Assembly: GCA_038205115.1 (NCBI GenBank)
Contig: JBBRCE010000041.1
Span: 1 to 44,982, forward strand
Direction: 5' to 3'
Source of the DNA: JBBRCE01 sp038205115
Lineage (GTDB): Bacteria; Planctomycetota; Planctomycetia; Pirellulales; JBBRCE01
DNA length: 44,982 nt
The translations under genes and the position numbers were made by a program. The notes beneath the pieces are model-generated. The model searched no databases, was not told where the DNA came from, and worked only from the letters and a program-made list of their open reading frames with translations. Positions 16,437 to 26,079 of this stretch are shown one piece after another (position 1 is the stretch's first letter; every line of letters starts with the position of its first letter).

Positions 16437-16474
16437 AAACCGGCCAGAGCAAACACTCCGGCCGGTTTTCTTTT
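16437..16474 (+). terminator. Intrinsic terminator
   Basis: AAACCGGCC (16437-16445) pairs with GGCCGGTTT (16460-16468); GAG and CTC in the loop can extend the stem. It is followed by TCTTTTT on the plus strand only. There is no annotated plus-strand gene upstream within 2 kb apart from the 10-codon frame, so it must end a small transcript. Confidence 0.8.
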
Positions 16475-16532
16475 TGCGCCCACTGGCAGACGCGGCACCG
16501 TCACATTGCCCAACAAAACGGCTTGCCATACG

Positions 16533-16922
16533 TTATCCGAGTTGCCGCGTTTGCCACTCGCGGACCACCTCCAGCGATTGCTCGAAGTGTTGTTGCAGCT
16601 GCAGAAACAGTCGTTTGTCGCCACCGTGATCGGGATGCAACAACTTCACATGCTGGCGATATGCGGCCAATAATTGCGCCTCGCTGCAGGGCAGCTTGAG
16701 GCCGAAGGTCAGCAGACAACGCGGCGTTTCGCGCAATGCCCACTGCGGCATATGCGGCAGATAATTTGCCATACAAACCAATGTCCGCCGCAGCGAACGC
16801 AGCCAGCGGCGGAAATCCAAGTAAGCGCCGGCATATCCGGCGACCAGCACGCCAAGCACCAGCGTCATGAACGTCAGCGCGATCATGGCATCCGCAAAAT
16901 TTGGCCAGCCGTGCGGACGCAT
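16533..16922 (-). CDS. Membrane-anchored J-domain protein
   Basis: A 129-residue protein with one N-terminal membrane helix (about residues 11-33, DAMIALTFMTLVLGVLVAGYAG) and a C-terminal half J-domain: LLAAYRQHVKLLHPDHGGDK with the HPD triad at 96-98, which stimulates DnaK ATPase. The third and fourth helices continue as RLFLQLQQHFEQSLEVV. No Gly/Phe or zinc region is present, so it is a type III (DnaJC-like) co-chaperone acting at the membrane. ATG 16922 follows an in-frame GTG. It lies 73 bases downstream of speA on the same strand. Confidence 0.75.
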   Translation of the reverse strand: MRPHGWPNFADAMIALTFMTLVLGVLVAGYAGAYLDFRRWLRSLRRTLVCMANYLPHMPQWALRETPRCLLTFGLKLPCSEAQLLAAYRQHVKLLHPDHGGDKRLFLQLQQHFEQSLEVVREWQTRQLG

Positions 16923-16995
16923 CACGTTGCTCGATCAAACCCGTGTCGACTGGAAATATCCGCGGAATGTCAGAATTGTCGCAGACGGGACGCGT

Positions 16996-18915
16996 CTACT
17001 TTTCTTGTGGCTCTTCGAGGTATGTATAACCTTGCAAGCCTTCTTCGTAGAACTTCATGAAGCGGCCGGCCTGTTCGTAGCCGATGCGGCCTTCGCGGAC
17101 CGCGGACTCGACGGATTCTCGCAGTTGGCGAACCAGATGATTGGCGTCGAATTCGACGTAATCCAGCACCTCGCGGACCGTATCGCCCTCAATCACGTTT
17201 TCCAGCACGACCTGTCCGCCTTCGTCCATGCTGACATGTACGGCGTTGGTATCGCCAAACAAGTTGTGTAGATCACCGAGAATTTCCTGGTACGCGCCGA
17301 TCATGAACGCGCCCAGAAGATACGGCTTATTCTCAAAGGTGTGCAGCGGTAGCGTGCGCTTGACATCGCGACGGTCGATAAATTGATCGATCTTGCCATC
17401 CGAGTCGCAGGTGATATCGCCCAGCACTGCGGGCCGCGTGGGCCGTTCTTCCAAGCGGTGGATGGGCATCACCGGAAACAACTGCTTGATGGCCCAACTG
17501 TCCGGAATCGACTGAAATAGCGAGAAGTTGCAGAAGTACGTGTCGGACAGCATGGTGTCCAGGCCTTCCAAATCCTCCGGCACAAACTCCAATTGCTTAG
17601 CCAATCGCTGAATTTTGCGACAGATGGCAAAGTAGATATTTTCGGCCTGGCTGCGCTGGTCCAGCGGCAAATAGCCACCGACGAACAGCGCAATGGCTTT
17701 GTCCAGCGCCTGCTGCGAATCGTGAAAGCTTTCGAGAATATTCCGCGATGTCACATTCTGATAAGTGTCCAGTAGGTCGATCAGCGGTTGCTCGGCATCT
17801 TCAGCCAGCTTCACCGGAATGTCGTTTTCGCCTTGGCCAGCGACGCCCAGCACGCTAAACACGAGCGCGCTGTGGTAGGCCACAACCGCGCGGCCACTCT
17901 CGCTGACGATCGTGGGATGCGGCACGCCGGCATCATTGCAGGCTTGCGCCACATGATAAACTACGTCGTTGGCATACTCTTGCAACGTGTAATTGACACT
18001 CGATTCGAAGTTGGTTTGGGAGCCATCGTAATCCACGCCCAGGCCGCCGCCGACGTCCATATATTCCAAGCCGGCGCCACGTTTGACGAGTTCCGTGTAA
18101 ACATGCGCCGCTTCGTCCAGCGCCGCCTTGATGTGACGAATGTTGGTGATCTGACTGCCCTGATGGAAGTGCAGCAGCTTGAAACAGTCGGCCATGTTGC
18201 GCGACTTCAGCTCTTCCAAGCCACGCAGCAATTCCGTGACGGTCAGGCCGAACTTGGAGCGATAACCGCCCGACGATTGCCAACGTCCCGAGCCACGGGC
18301 GGCCAGTTTGACGCGCATGCCGATTGTCGGCCGTACGCCGATTTTTTCGGCATAGTCCAAAATCAGCCCGAGCTCCGTGTATTTTTCGACCACCGGAATG
18401 ATCTTGCGGCCGATCTTCTGCGCGAGCATGGCCGTTTCGATGAATTCGGCGTCTTTAAAGCCATTGCAGATGATGGGCGTGTTATTGTCCGCCATGGCAA
18501 TCACGGCCAGCAGTTCCGGTTTGCTGCCGGCTTCCAGTCCAAAATTGTACGGCCTGCCAAACTGCAAGACTTCTTCCACCACTTGGCGTTGCTGATTGAC
18601 TTTGATCGGATAAACGCAGCAGTATGAGCCGGTGTAGTGATTTTCGGCCATGGCCGACTGAAACACGCCGTGAATTTCGCCCAAGCGATGTTTGAGAATC
18701 TCGGCGAAGCGAATCAAGATCGGCAGATCGATGCCGCGGAGTTGCAGGCGGTCGACCAATTGCTTCAAATCGATCGAGCGCTGCGGCTCTTTCGTGGGGT
18801 GTACGCAGAGGTGGCCCTGCGAGTTGATTGAAAAATAACCGTTGCCCCAGCGCGCGACTTCATATAGTTCGCTGGCATCTTGGATGGTCCAAGATTCAAC
18901 GTCGAGTTCAAGCAT
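16996..18915 (-). CDS. speA: Biosynthetic arginine decarboxylase
   Basis: SpeA converts arginine to agmatine, the first step of the agmatine route to putrescine and spermidine; it is PLP-dependent and uses Mg2+. The 639-residue length matches the family. Visible motifs are YPIKVNQQ (PLP Schiff base at Lys105), CNGFKDAEFIE, GSGRWQSSGGYRSKFGL, LLHFHQGSQ, GGGLGVDYDGS, SESGRAVVA, DTMLSDTYFCNFSLFQS and GDITCDSDGKID, which holds the catalytic Cys at the active-site interface. The frame is open to 19092, but ATG 18915 (MLELDVESWTIQDA) is the family's usual N-terminus. It is divergent from the unknown gene at 19058. Confidence 0.95.
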   Translation of the reverse strand: MLELDVESWTIQDASELYEVARWGNGYFSINSQGHLCVHPTKEPQRSIDLKQLVDRLQLRGIDLPILIRFAEILKHRLGEIHGVFQSAMAENHYTGSYCCVYPIKVNQQRQVVEEVLQFGRPYNFGLEAGSKPELLAVIAMADNNTPIICNGFKDAEFIETAMLAQKIGRKIIPVVEKYTELGLILDYAEKIGVRPTIGMRVKLAARGSGRWQSSGGYRSKFGLTVTELLRGLEELKSRNMADCFKLLHFHQGSQITNIRHIKAALDEAAHVYTELVKRGAGLEYMDVGGGLGVDYDGSQTNFESSVNYTLQEYANDVVYHVAQACNDAGVPHPTIVSESGRAVVAYHSALVFSVLGVAGQGENDIPVKLAEDAEQPLIDLLDTYQNVTSRNILESFHDSQQALDKAIALFVGGYLPLDQRSQAENIYFAICRKIQRLAKQLEFVPEDLEGLDTMLSDTYFCNFSLFQSIPDSWAIKQLFPVMPIHRLEERPTRPAVLGDITCDSDGKIDQFIDRRDVKRTLPLHTFENKPYLLGAFMIGAYQEILGDLHNLFGDTNAVHVSMDEGGQVVLENVIEGDTVREVLDYVEFDANHLVRQLRESVESAVREGRIGYEQAGRFMKFYEEGLQGYTYLEEPQEK

Positions 18916-18969
18916 CAAACGGGTCTCCGGCGCGCTGGGATTCGCAGAACATAGAAACGGCAGACCGTT

Positions 18970-18991
18970 TATAATAGTCACTTGATCAAGT
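18970..18991. promoter_or_regulatory. TATAAT box and 12-bp palindrome between divergent genes
   Basis: A consensus -10 hexamer TATAAT (18970-18975, plus strand) is followed by the perfect palindrome ACTTGATCAAGT (18980-18991). Both lie in the 142-base region between speA and the gene at 19058. The -35 for the plus strand is weak (GAACAT at 17 bases). The palindrome is a candidate operator that could control one or both genes. Confidence 0.35.
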
Positions 18992-19057
18992 TGCCGGAAT
19001 GGCTGCGCAGCCGAGCTGCGTGAAATTTCCGCGAGTCTCGATCGGGAGTTCTTGGAA

Positions 19058-19984
19058 ATGCCGCTGGAATTGCAGTTCCGCTCGATCCGCACGACCGGCG
19101 CGTTGCACGCCGCGTTGATTCTGGCCGAAGGCGGAAAGCTCGCTCATCCGCAACTCCACGCGGCGTTGCTGCCGCATGCCAAAACGCTGCACCGCGAAAT
19201 GCGACACATTGGCCTGACGCGTTCCGCCTTGCATCCCACTGCCCGTGGCTCCTACCGTTTTGCCGACGACTTGCTGGCGCTTTCGGCCACCCATTTGCGC
19301 CCCCGCGAATTGATCCGCACCGCGCTGATCAAGGCGGTTGGCGCCGATCATCGCGAAGAGTGGGAAGCGCCATTTGCCGTTTGCCTGCGTAAGATCGAAC
19401 AAGCCTTCGACGAGGTGGTTGGCGAAACCGACGAACAACTCGCGCTCCGCGGCTTGCCGCTGCGACAAGCCTGGCAAACGCGCGGTCTCGGTTTGACTCG
19501 TGGACTGCTGCGCTGGGCAGATCCGCAATTGCTGGTCGATGAAGCGCACGTCACGCTGGTCTATCCGGCGGTTGGCGGCGGCGGACGGGCGCATTCGCGC
19601 TACAACGCCCTGACACTCGAGGCGCTGCTGGCTGATCCGCTGCCCGAGCTGCCAGAATTGTTACGGCTAGTCTGGTTGGCATCGCTGTTGAATCTAGACC
19701 TTCCCAAATTTCAGGCGCACTTTTCGGCCGCGCGGATTGTGGAACTAACGGAGTTGGCCATGCTGCCGATCACGTTGGCGGCCGCCGAAGACGTTGAGTT
19801 TGCGGCCTGCAATCAGGCGACGGTCGATCGCGCGCTGCAACATTGGCAGTTTTCCGTGCCGCCCGGCAAGCTGCATGGCGAACGGCTTTGGAACTGGTGG
19901 CTCACGTTCCGCGACGCGCGACCGGCTTGGAACATCGCGATTGCCGCGCTCGACCGCTTGCTGAGTGACGCGAATTCCGCGTAG
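19058..19984 (+). CDS. Conserved protein of unknown function
   Basis: A 308-residue, mostly helical cytoplasmic protein with no signal or membrane segment. It has a conserved-looking core, RGLGLTRGLLRWADPQLLV, followed by HVTLVYPAVGGGGRAHSRYN, then a Leu/Ala-rich helical part and a Trp-rich end (WNWWLTFRDARPAW). I do not recognise the family. ATG 19058 is preferred over the TTG at 19052. There is a weak GGAGTT element about 19 bases upstream. It is divergent from speA and converges, with 12 bases between, on the TPR gene. Confidence 0.65.
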   Translation: MPLELQFRSIRTTGALHAALILAEGGKLAHPQLHAALLPHAKTLHREMRHIGLTRSALHPTARGSYRFADDLLALSATHLRPRELIRTALIKAVGADHREEWEAPFAVCLRKIEQAFDEVVGETDEQLALRGLPLRQAWQTRGLGLTRGLLRWADPQLLVDEAHVTLVYPAVGGGGRAHSRYNALTLEALLADPLPELPELLRLVWLASLLNLDLPKFQAHFSAARIVELTELAMLPITLAAAEDVEFAACNQATVDRALQHWQFSVPPGKLHGERLWNWWLTFRDARPAWNIAIAALDRLLSDANSA

Positions 19985-19996
19985 GCGCAAGCGGAA

Positions 19997-22795
19997 TTAT
20001 GGCCCGCCGGAACTCCACCTGTCGTCTGGATTCCGTTGCTCGGCCGCCGCGCTGAACTGCGGAGCGGCGTCGGGATCGGTCGGAATCGCTTTGTCGCCGC
20101 GCGCGATGGCTTCGAAGCGCTGCAGGCGCAACGTGAGTTTGCGATTTCCGGGCGCCAGCTCAAGTGCTTTTTGTGCGGTGGTCACGGCGCTCTGGTGATC
20201 GCCGCGGCGATCATGCACTTCGGCCAGCGTGTCCAGATATCCGGCTTCGTCCGGCCGCAGTTGGGTGGCGCGTTGCGCCTCTGCCAAGGCTTCGTCCAAG
20301 CGGCGATCGGTGCGCGCCAATAGCCAAGCCAAGGCGTTGTGATGCCAGGCGTAATCCGGAAAGTCGGCCAGCACGCCGCGGTGAAATTGGTAAACCGAGT
20401 CGAAGATTCCATCCGCCGCGCCGGGCATGTCGAGCTGTTCGAGCCAAGGCACGAATTCTTCGGCAATTCGCACCTCTTGCGGCAAAAGCTGCAGCGCCAG
20501 CCGAAGTTGCTCGATGCCGGCATCCACGTCGCCAGCGTTCAACAGCGCGCGAGCACGGGTTTTATGGATCAAGTGCGGCTGGCTGAACAAACGGTTGTAA
20601 TCCATGGCGCCGTTGACCGTCATCTGCTGCAGTCGCGAGAGCTCCAGCAGATTTGCCGCGCGGGCCGGATCGGAATAGGCGCTGCGGCCGGCAATTTGGC
20701 TGGCGGCTTCCGCCAAGCAAGTGGAATCCAAGTCACCGCAACGTAAGACGATCTGATAATGATACGCGGCAGCGGAGTGCAGTCCGAGGCGATCGAGATT
20801 CGCGGCCAAATTCATGCGTGCTTCCGGCCGCCCCAGCGAAAGCAGCGTGGCCGTTTCGACGAGCTTTCGCCCTTCGAGTTGCTGGCCGGAGCGAAACCGC
20901 GTGTCGCCTCGCAAATAAAGATAGGCATCCTGAGCCGAATCCATTTTCCAGCACAGGGCATAGACCTGGCTGGCTTCCGCGTAACGCTGACGCTGGGCAA
21001 GTTGGCCTGCCAATTCGTACATCAGTTTTGGCGTGGGATTCAGTTCCGCACCGCGACGCGTATAGTCTAAGCTGGCGTCCAGATGGCCGTGCTTTCGCAG
21101 CACTTCCGCGAGGTTGATTTGCAAGCGGGACCGATCGCTGGCCGTCGTCCCGGCGAACGAGCCAACGATGTCGTCGATTTGCGGCTGCAGTTTTTCCATC
21201 GGCAGCCGCTGACGCGCGTCGGGCTGCAAGAACGCTTGCAGGTCGTTCAACATTTGCCGGTCGTTACCGCCGGGGTGGCTTTTTTTCCACCAGGCCGCAA
21301 CGTCCATCGCGCCCGGCGGCAACAATGCATTGAGCATTGCCATTTCATTCATTCGCTGGCGAATCAAGAGCGCGTGGTCGATGGCTTGCTCGCGCAGTCC
21401 CAAGTTGGTTTCGCAGCGAACGACGCTGGCGACAAACGGCGCGAGGTCGCCCGTGGCCTTTTGGGCAATGGCCTCGAGCAATGCGATGGCCTGCTGCTGT
21501 TTTCCGGCCGAATGCAACAGCGCGGCGACTTCCACGGCATTGCCGAGCCGGTTGTTGGGCGTATCGTTTTGCGGCCCGAGCGGATAACGTGCGAGCCATT
21601 TGACCGCATCTTCGCCGTCGAGGCGATAGTCCAAGGCGGCGAGCGCCTCTTTTCGCCGCGCCTGCAAATTGTAGAGTAAAAATAGAGCGACGTGATTTTG
21701 CTGCTGGCGGATCAATCGATAGCCGTCAGCCACTTCGTCATTGAGAATCAATTTGCAGCCAATCGAGAACCGCAGGCCGTTTTGCTGCTCGGCCAGCTCG
21801 CGAAGTTTGCCCAGCGACGCGGCGCGATCGGCGGTGTCGCCTCGCAAACCTTGAATGGCCGCCTGAAACGCCAGACTTTCGGCCGAGGCGGGATTGCCCG
21901 ACGGAATGATGCCTCGGCTGACATTCGCGGCGATCTTTGCCGAACCAGCCGGGGCAAACGGATCGTCGCTGACTTGCCGCGTGACCGGCTTGGAGGCAAT
22001 CGCCGGCAAGCGCACGCGATTCCACTGGCCGGCTTCGATGGCCAGCGAATTGATGAAGTGTTCGTCATTGGCCGGCGCAATCCGCAACGCGCGTTTGAGG
22101 TCGCCTTGGGCGCGGAGCATCAGCGCCGCCTTGGCGGCGAGCATCAGATGCCCTGGGTTTTGCTGCTGATCGGTCATGGCGGCTGCGAGTTTATCATCGA
22201 GCTTGTCGGTGATTCGCAGGTATTCGATATAGCCCAGGTTGATGCGATTGTCGCTCGCCGATGGCACTTCCAGCATCAGTTCCAACTGCGAATCGCCTTG
22301 TAGCACCATTTGGCGCACGGCCAGAGCGTGCGATTCGAGATACGCGCGCGCCAGCACGGCGCGAACATCCGGCGAACGCTCCAGGGCCATCATTCGCAAG
22401 ATCGAGCGGGTGGTGGCCGCTCTGCCGATTTTCTCGGCCAGAAACGCACGGTCGATCGGTTCGTCGTACGATTCGGCCCAAAACAATTCCAGCGTCTTTC
22501 GCATCTCGGGCGAAGTGTCGGGCAGAAAGCCCTGATCGAATTGCTTGAGAATCTTTTTGGCGCGGAAGCCGATTTCGGCATCGCCAGACATCACGGCGAC
22601 TTCCAGCGCCGCAGCCACCGGCTCGCCCTCGGCCAGCAATTTGCGACTGGCCGCTTCGCGCACGTTGAACTCTTCGTCACCCAACTCGCGTACCGCGGCG
22701 GCGATCTCTTTGGCGGACAGCGCGGCAGGCGGCGCGTGCGGCACCTGCCCCAACATCAGTACGGAACAGCAAAGCCAGGCGCATTCGTGCAGCAT
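19997..22795 (-). CDS. Large secreted HEAT/TPR-repeat protein
   Basis: A 932-residue protein. It starts with a short signal-like segment (CAWLCCSVLMLGQVPHAPPAA). Residues about 28-80 form a HEAT-like unit (RELGDEEFNVREAASRKLL, then AEIGFRAKKILKQF) common in planctomycete repeat proteins. The rest is alpha-alpha repeats, with clearly TPR-like units near the C-terminus: WHHNALAWLLARTDRRLDEAL, AQRATQLRPDEAGYLDTLAE and GDHQSAVTTAQKALELAPGN. Such proteins are scaffolds; the partner is unknown. The frame is open to 22981; ATG 22795 is preceded by GGGGTGA. It converges with the gene at 19058. Confidence 0.8.
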   Translation of the reverse strand: MLHECAWLCCSVLMLGQVPHAPPAALSAKEIAAAVRELGDEEFNVREAASRKLLAEGEPVAAALEVAVMSGDAEIGFRAKKILKQFDQGFLPDTSPEMRKTLELFWAESYDEPIDRAFLAEKIGRAATTRSILRMMALERSPDVRAVLARAYLESHALAVRQMVLQGDSQLELMLEVPSASDNRINLGYIEYLRITDKLDDKLAAAMTDQQQNPGHLMLAAKAALMLRAQGDLKRALRIAPANDEHFINSLAIEAGQWNRVRLPAIASKPVTRQVSDDPFAPAGSAKIAANVSRGIIPSGNPASAESLAFQAAIQGLRGDTADRAASLGKLRELAEQQNGLRFSIGCKLILNDEVADGYRLIRQQQNHVALFLLYNLQARRKEALAALDYRLDGEDAVKWLARYPLGPQNDTPNNRLGNAVEVAALLHSAGKQQQAIALLEAIAQKATGDLAPFVASVVRCETNLGLREQAIDHALLIRQRMNEMAMLNALLPPGAMDVAAWWKKSHPGGNDRQMLNDLQAFLQPDARQRLPMEKLQPQIDDIVGSFAGTTASDRSRLQINLAEVLRKHGHLDASLDYTRRGAELNPTPKLMYELAGQLAQRQRYAEASQVYALCWKMDSAQDAYLYLRGDTRFRSGQQLEGRKLVETATLLSLGRPEARMNLAANLDRLGLHSAAAYHYQIVLRCGDLDSTCLAEAASQIAGRSAYSDPARAANLLELSRLQQMTVNGAMDYNRLFSQPHLIHKTRARALLNAGDVDAGIEQLRLALQLLPQEVRIAEEFVPWLEQLDMPGAADGIFDSVYQFHRGVLADFPDYAWHHNALAWLLARTDRRLDEALAEAQRATQLRPDEAGYLDTLAEVHDRRGDHQSAVTTAQKALELAPGNRKLTLRLQRFEAIARGDKAIPTDPDAAPQFSAAAEQRNPDDRWSSGGP

Positions 22796-22934
22796 CGCAT
22801 CACCCCAGGGGCTAGGAGGTTTGATTTTAGCAGTTGGCGGCGACGAGGAGAACGCGGCGCACGCGCGAAAGTTGCCAGCAGGCAAGCCATCGGTCAAACT
22901 GGAAGTGGATTTTTTTGCGGCGCGGGCCAGGTCG

Positions 22935-23198
22935 ATGAATACATTTCGATTCAGTCTCGGCGAATTGTTTTTGGCCACCACGCTGATTGCGTGCGGCTGC
23001 GCGATCCTCGGTTATTTGAGCCGCGGTCACCATCTCGTCGGCGATGTGGGTCTGCTGGTCCTGATGGGCGTCGACGCGTTTGCCTTCATTGGCGGCGGCA
23101 TCGGCGGCTTGGTTCACCGCACGCGGGCCGGCATTCTGCTTGGCGCATTGATTGGCGTCTTGGCGATGATCGCGCTGGCGATTGCCGACGGAAGGTAA
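22935..23198 (+). CDS. Small membrane protein
   Basis: An 87-residue protein starting MNTFRFSLGELFLATTLIA, which resembles the 'RFSLRELL' N-terminus of many small planctomycete membrane proteins. It has hydrophobic segments at about residues 8-27, 36-58 and 64-83 with Gly-rich turns (GGGIGGLVHRTRAGILLGALIG). The function is unknown. The same frame is open well upstream; a TTG near 22820 follows an AGGAGG, which is an alternative start adding about 38 polar residues. It is divergent from the TPR gene and converges with the mscS-type gene. Confidence 0.65.
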   Translation: MNTFRFSLGELFLATTLIACGCAILGYLSRGHHLVGDVGLLVLMGVDAFAFIGGGIGGLVHRTRAGILLGALIGVLAMIALAIADGR

Positions 23199-23301
23199 TT
23201 CCGCTTTGACATCAGCCGATTTCGGAGCCGAACGGTCGTGTGTGTCAACTCGTCGATCAGCCGGCAACTCCGCCCAGGCCCGCAGGCAAGTGAGGCGTCG
23301 T

Positions 23302-26079
23302 CTACGATCGCGAGGTACGCGGCGGCATCTCGGAACTCGCGCCATTGCGATGTTCTTCCGGCGCAGGCGTGACGTTGGTGAGCAAGGTGTCGTTGAGCGT
23401 GCGGGCCAGCGGAATATTGGCGGCCAGCAGTGCGTCGTGAATTGCGGCGTGCAGGTCGTGCTGCACGTTGCCCATCACGCCGATGCCGGGCACAAACACC
23501 CGTAGCTCGAAATTCAAGACGCTGTTGTTGAAGCTGCACAACGCGGCTTGCGGGGCTGGATCGCGCATAACGTTGGGATGTTTGTTGGCCGCTGCCAGCA
23601 TATGCCCGAGCGCCGCGCCAATGTCAGCCTCGAATGCCAAGTTCAACTGCACCACGACGCGGAGGATTTGATCCGAAAGCGTCCAGTTTTGTAATCGACC
23701 GGTGATGAATTCCTTGTTGGGCACGATTAATTCTTTGCGGTCCCAATCGGTGATGGTGGTGGCTCGCATGCGAATTTTTGAGACCACGCCGCTCATGCCG
23801 CCAATGGTGATCACGTCGCCCATTCGCATGGGACGTTCGAATAAGATGATTAAGCCGGACATGAAGTTGGCAAAGATTTCCTGCAAGCCAAACCCCAAGC
23901 CCACCGTGATGGCCGCGGCCAGCCATTGCACCTTGGCCCAGCCGACGCCGATGGCGCTGAAGGCCGAGAGCGTGCCGAACAGCACAATTAAATAGCGCGC
24001 CACGGCGTTGATGGCGTAACGCCCGGCGGCATCCAGCGGCAGCCGTTGAAGCACGACAATTTCCAGCAGGCCCGGCAAATTCCGCACGGCAATCCAGGTG
24101 ACCGAGGCGATCATCACAGCCAGTAGCACATTGGCCAGCGAGACGGTAATTTTGCTGTCGGCATCGGTCCAGAGTTGCACGCGATTCAAAAAATTCAGCG
24201 CCGGGAGCACGTCGGCCCAAATGGCGATCAGGCCGCCGAGAATGCTCAGGATCACCAGGCTGTGCAACATCCGCGAGGTTTGCTCGCTGATGGCAACTAC
24301 GTCGGGATGCTCTTCTCGCTCGGCCGCGTCAACCGGAGCGCCTTCAGGCAACGCGGATGTGACGGCCACTGGTTGTTTGAGAACCAAACGTCGGCGGGCC
24401 AAGAGCAGCCAGCGAGCCAGCAGTTCGCGCAGCGAATGCATAGCCACGATCAGCCAAAAACTGGCTTGCGCGCGCCAGGCAATCTTCCACGCGGTGTAGT
24501 AATAGCCCGAAGCGGCAACAACGGCCAGCGACAGCGGAATCAGCAGCGCCAGCAGCGACCAAATCGGCTGAAAGCGAGTCCACCAATTGTCGGGATCGCT
24601 CATATTAAATGTCCACAGTGGGCTGTCGCGCTGCAAAACGCGCCACAACGCGACCGTGGCCAGAATGAGCGCCGCAATAAATCCGGCGCGGCCTAGCGTC
24701 GAACTCCAGGCCAGGTCTTCGGTTTGCGAAATCAACATCGCTGCCATCAGCAGCAGCGGCAACGAGAGTAACATCAGCCAGCGCAAATGGCGACGGATCA
24801 ATCGTAATAAATAGACCGGCCAATGGAAGTGCGCGGCCGCCAAGCCGCCGCCGCGACAGAGTTGGCGAATGCATTCCATCGGATAAAAGCTCACCGCCGC
24901 GGCGATCAACCCGGCCGACAGCGCACGGGCGAAATCGGCCGACGCTTGCGATAATCGCCAACCGATGAATGCCATTAACGCCGGCCAAATGGCCGCAATC
25001 AAGAGCGTCCATCCCACCGTCATCAGCGTGGGCCAAATGCGGAAACTGTGACTGGCGGTTTGGCCCAGCAACGTGACCTCGCGGCGCATCCGTCGCTGCC
25101 AGAACACCAGCGGGGCAAAGATCAACACAAACAGCAGCATGACCAGCGGACGGTCTTGCGCATCGCCAAGCAGCGACTGGCCGACGCCCTGCCAATTTGT
25201 GGGTTCAATCAACCACCGCGCGGCTTCCCAGCTCTTGGCCGGTTCGCTCTTCCACAGCGGATCGGTGCTGCGAATCCAGAGCACACGCTGGTCGATGTAG
25301 TCGGAAAATTCCGTGGCAACCTGCGTCAAATCGTCGTCGATGGAGATCAATTCCTCCAGTTGATTGAACAATCGATTTTGGGCGAGGTGCAGTTCGTCGA
25401 GCGTGGTTTGCAGTTCGGTCAGCGATGCGCGCGCGTCGGGGTTGATCACCTGACTGGCCAATTGCCGCTCGACTTGCTTACGGCGATCGTCGGTTTCGTC
25501 GCTGGCGCCCAATTGCAGATCGATGCGGTTTTGCAGCGCATCGCGGTAGCCGCGTAATTTGCGCAGGTCCGGCATGTTCGAGCGCTGCCGGCGAAGCATC
25601 GCGCCGATCGAGTTGGAAAGTCCAGCCCGCGATTCCAGGCCGCGTAGTTTTTTTTCCGAATCACGCAGACTCTGCAATTCGGCCGAACGCTGCACGGCAT
25701 AGCCGGCATACTTTTCGGTGTCTTGTTTCGTTTGCTCCAGACGCGCCAGGAGCTGTTCGTTCTCGCTGGCCGGGTCAATCGCAACCGTCGGACTGGCTGC
25801 GACGCGTTTTTCTGCCGCGTCGCCCTCGACCATGCGGCGCAGCGGAATGGCAATTTGTGGCACGGCTGTCGGCGGCGCGAGCGGCGCGAAAACTGGCGGC
25901 GAGACAACCGGCGGCGAGACAACTGGCGGCGCGCCCAGACATTGCCATTGCGTCCGCTGGGGCGCAAAGCAGATAAGCGCCAGCAGGGCCATGGCGAGCC
26001 GCGATACATAATGCCAACGCGGTGGCGGCGAGTGACGGCTGGATTCGAAGAAAAACGTAATACGACTCATACGACTCAT
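23302..26079 (-). CDS. Large mechanosensitive channel (MscS family, MscK/MscM-like)
   Basis: A 925-residue protein. An N-terminal signal-like helix (about 26-42) is followed by a Pro-rich repeat (PPVVSPPVVSPPVFAP), then a periplasmic coiled-coil region (about 105-290, rich in Glu, Arg, Gln and Leu). Next come about ten membrane helices and a C-terminal MscS core. The core shows the pore-lining and beta-domain signatures GLGFGLQEIFANFMSGLIILFERP, MRMGDVITIGGMSGVVSKI and TTITDWDRKELIVPNKEFI. This is the long MscK/MscM architecture that releases solutes on hypo-osmotic shock. AGGAAG lies four bases before ATG 26079; a second ATG at 26070 follows a 9-bp duplication (MSRMSR). Confidence 0.9.
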   Translation of the reverse strand: MSRMSRITFFFESSRHSPPPRWHYVSRLAMALLALICFAPQRTQWQCLGAPPVVSPPVVSPPVFAPLAPPTAVPQIAIPLRRMVEGDAAEKRVAASPTVAIDPASENEQLLARLEQTKQDTEKYAGYAVQRSAELQSLRDSEKKLRGLESRAGLSNSIGAMLRRQRSNMPDLRKLRGYRDALQNRIDLQLGASDETDDRRKQVERQLASQVINPDARASLTELQTTLDELHLAQNRLFNQLEELISIDDDLTQVATEFSDYIDQRVLWIRSTDPLWKSEPAKSWEAARWLIEPTNWQGVGQSLLGDAQDRPLVMLLFVLIFAPLVFWQRRMRREVTLLGQTASHSFRIWPTLMTVGWTLLIAAIWPALMAFIGWRLSQASADFARALSAGLIAAAVSFYPMECIRQLCRGGGLAAAHFHWPVYLLRLIRRHLRWLMLLSLPLLLMAAMLISQTEDLAWSSTLGRAGFIAALILATVALWRVLQRDSPLWTFNMSDPDNWWTRFQPIWSLLALLIPLSLAVVAASGYYYTAWKIAWRAQASFWLIVAMHSLRELLARWLLLARRRLVLKQPVAVTSALPEGAPVDAAEREEHPDVVAISEQTSRMLHSLVILSILGGLIAIWADVLPALNFLNRVQLWTDADSKITVSLANVLLAVMIASVTWIAVRNLPGLLEIVVLQRLPLDAAGRYAINAVARYLIVLFGTLSAFSAIGVGWAKVQWLAAAITVGLGFGLQEIFANFMSGLIILFERPMRMGDVITIGGMSGVVSKIRMRATTITDWDRKELIVPNKEFITGRLQNWTLSDQILRVVVQLNLAFEADIGAALGHMLAAANKHPNVMRDPAPQAALCSFNNSVLNFELRVFVPGIGVMGNVQHDLHAAIHDALLAANIPLARTLNDTLLTNVTPAPEEHRNGASSEMPPRTSRS

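Larger units (their letters stand above)
15786..16532. other. Long intergenic region with a possible small transcript
   Basis: Nearly 750 bases between two minus-strand genes. The minus-strand frame at 15983-16261 is Ser/Arg/Pro-rich with no ribosome site and is not supported. On the plus strand a promoter-like pair (16189-16216), a 10-codon frame with a full Shine-Dalgarno (16327-16359), a hairpin (16378-16405) and a terminator (16437-16474) line up in order. The first 400 bases show nothing I can name. Confidence 0.5.
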
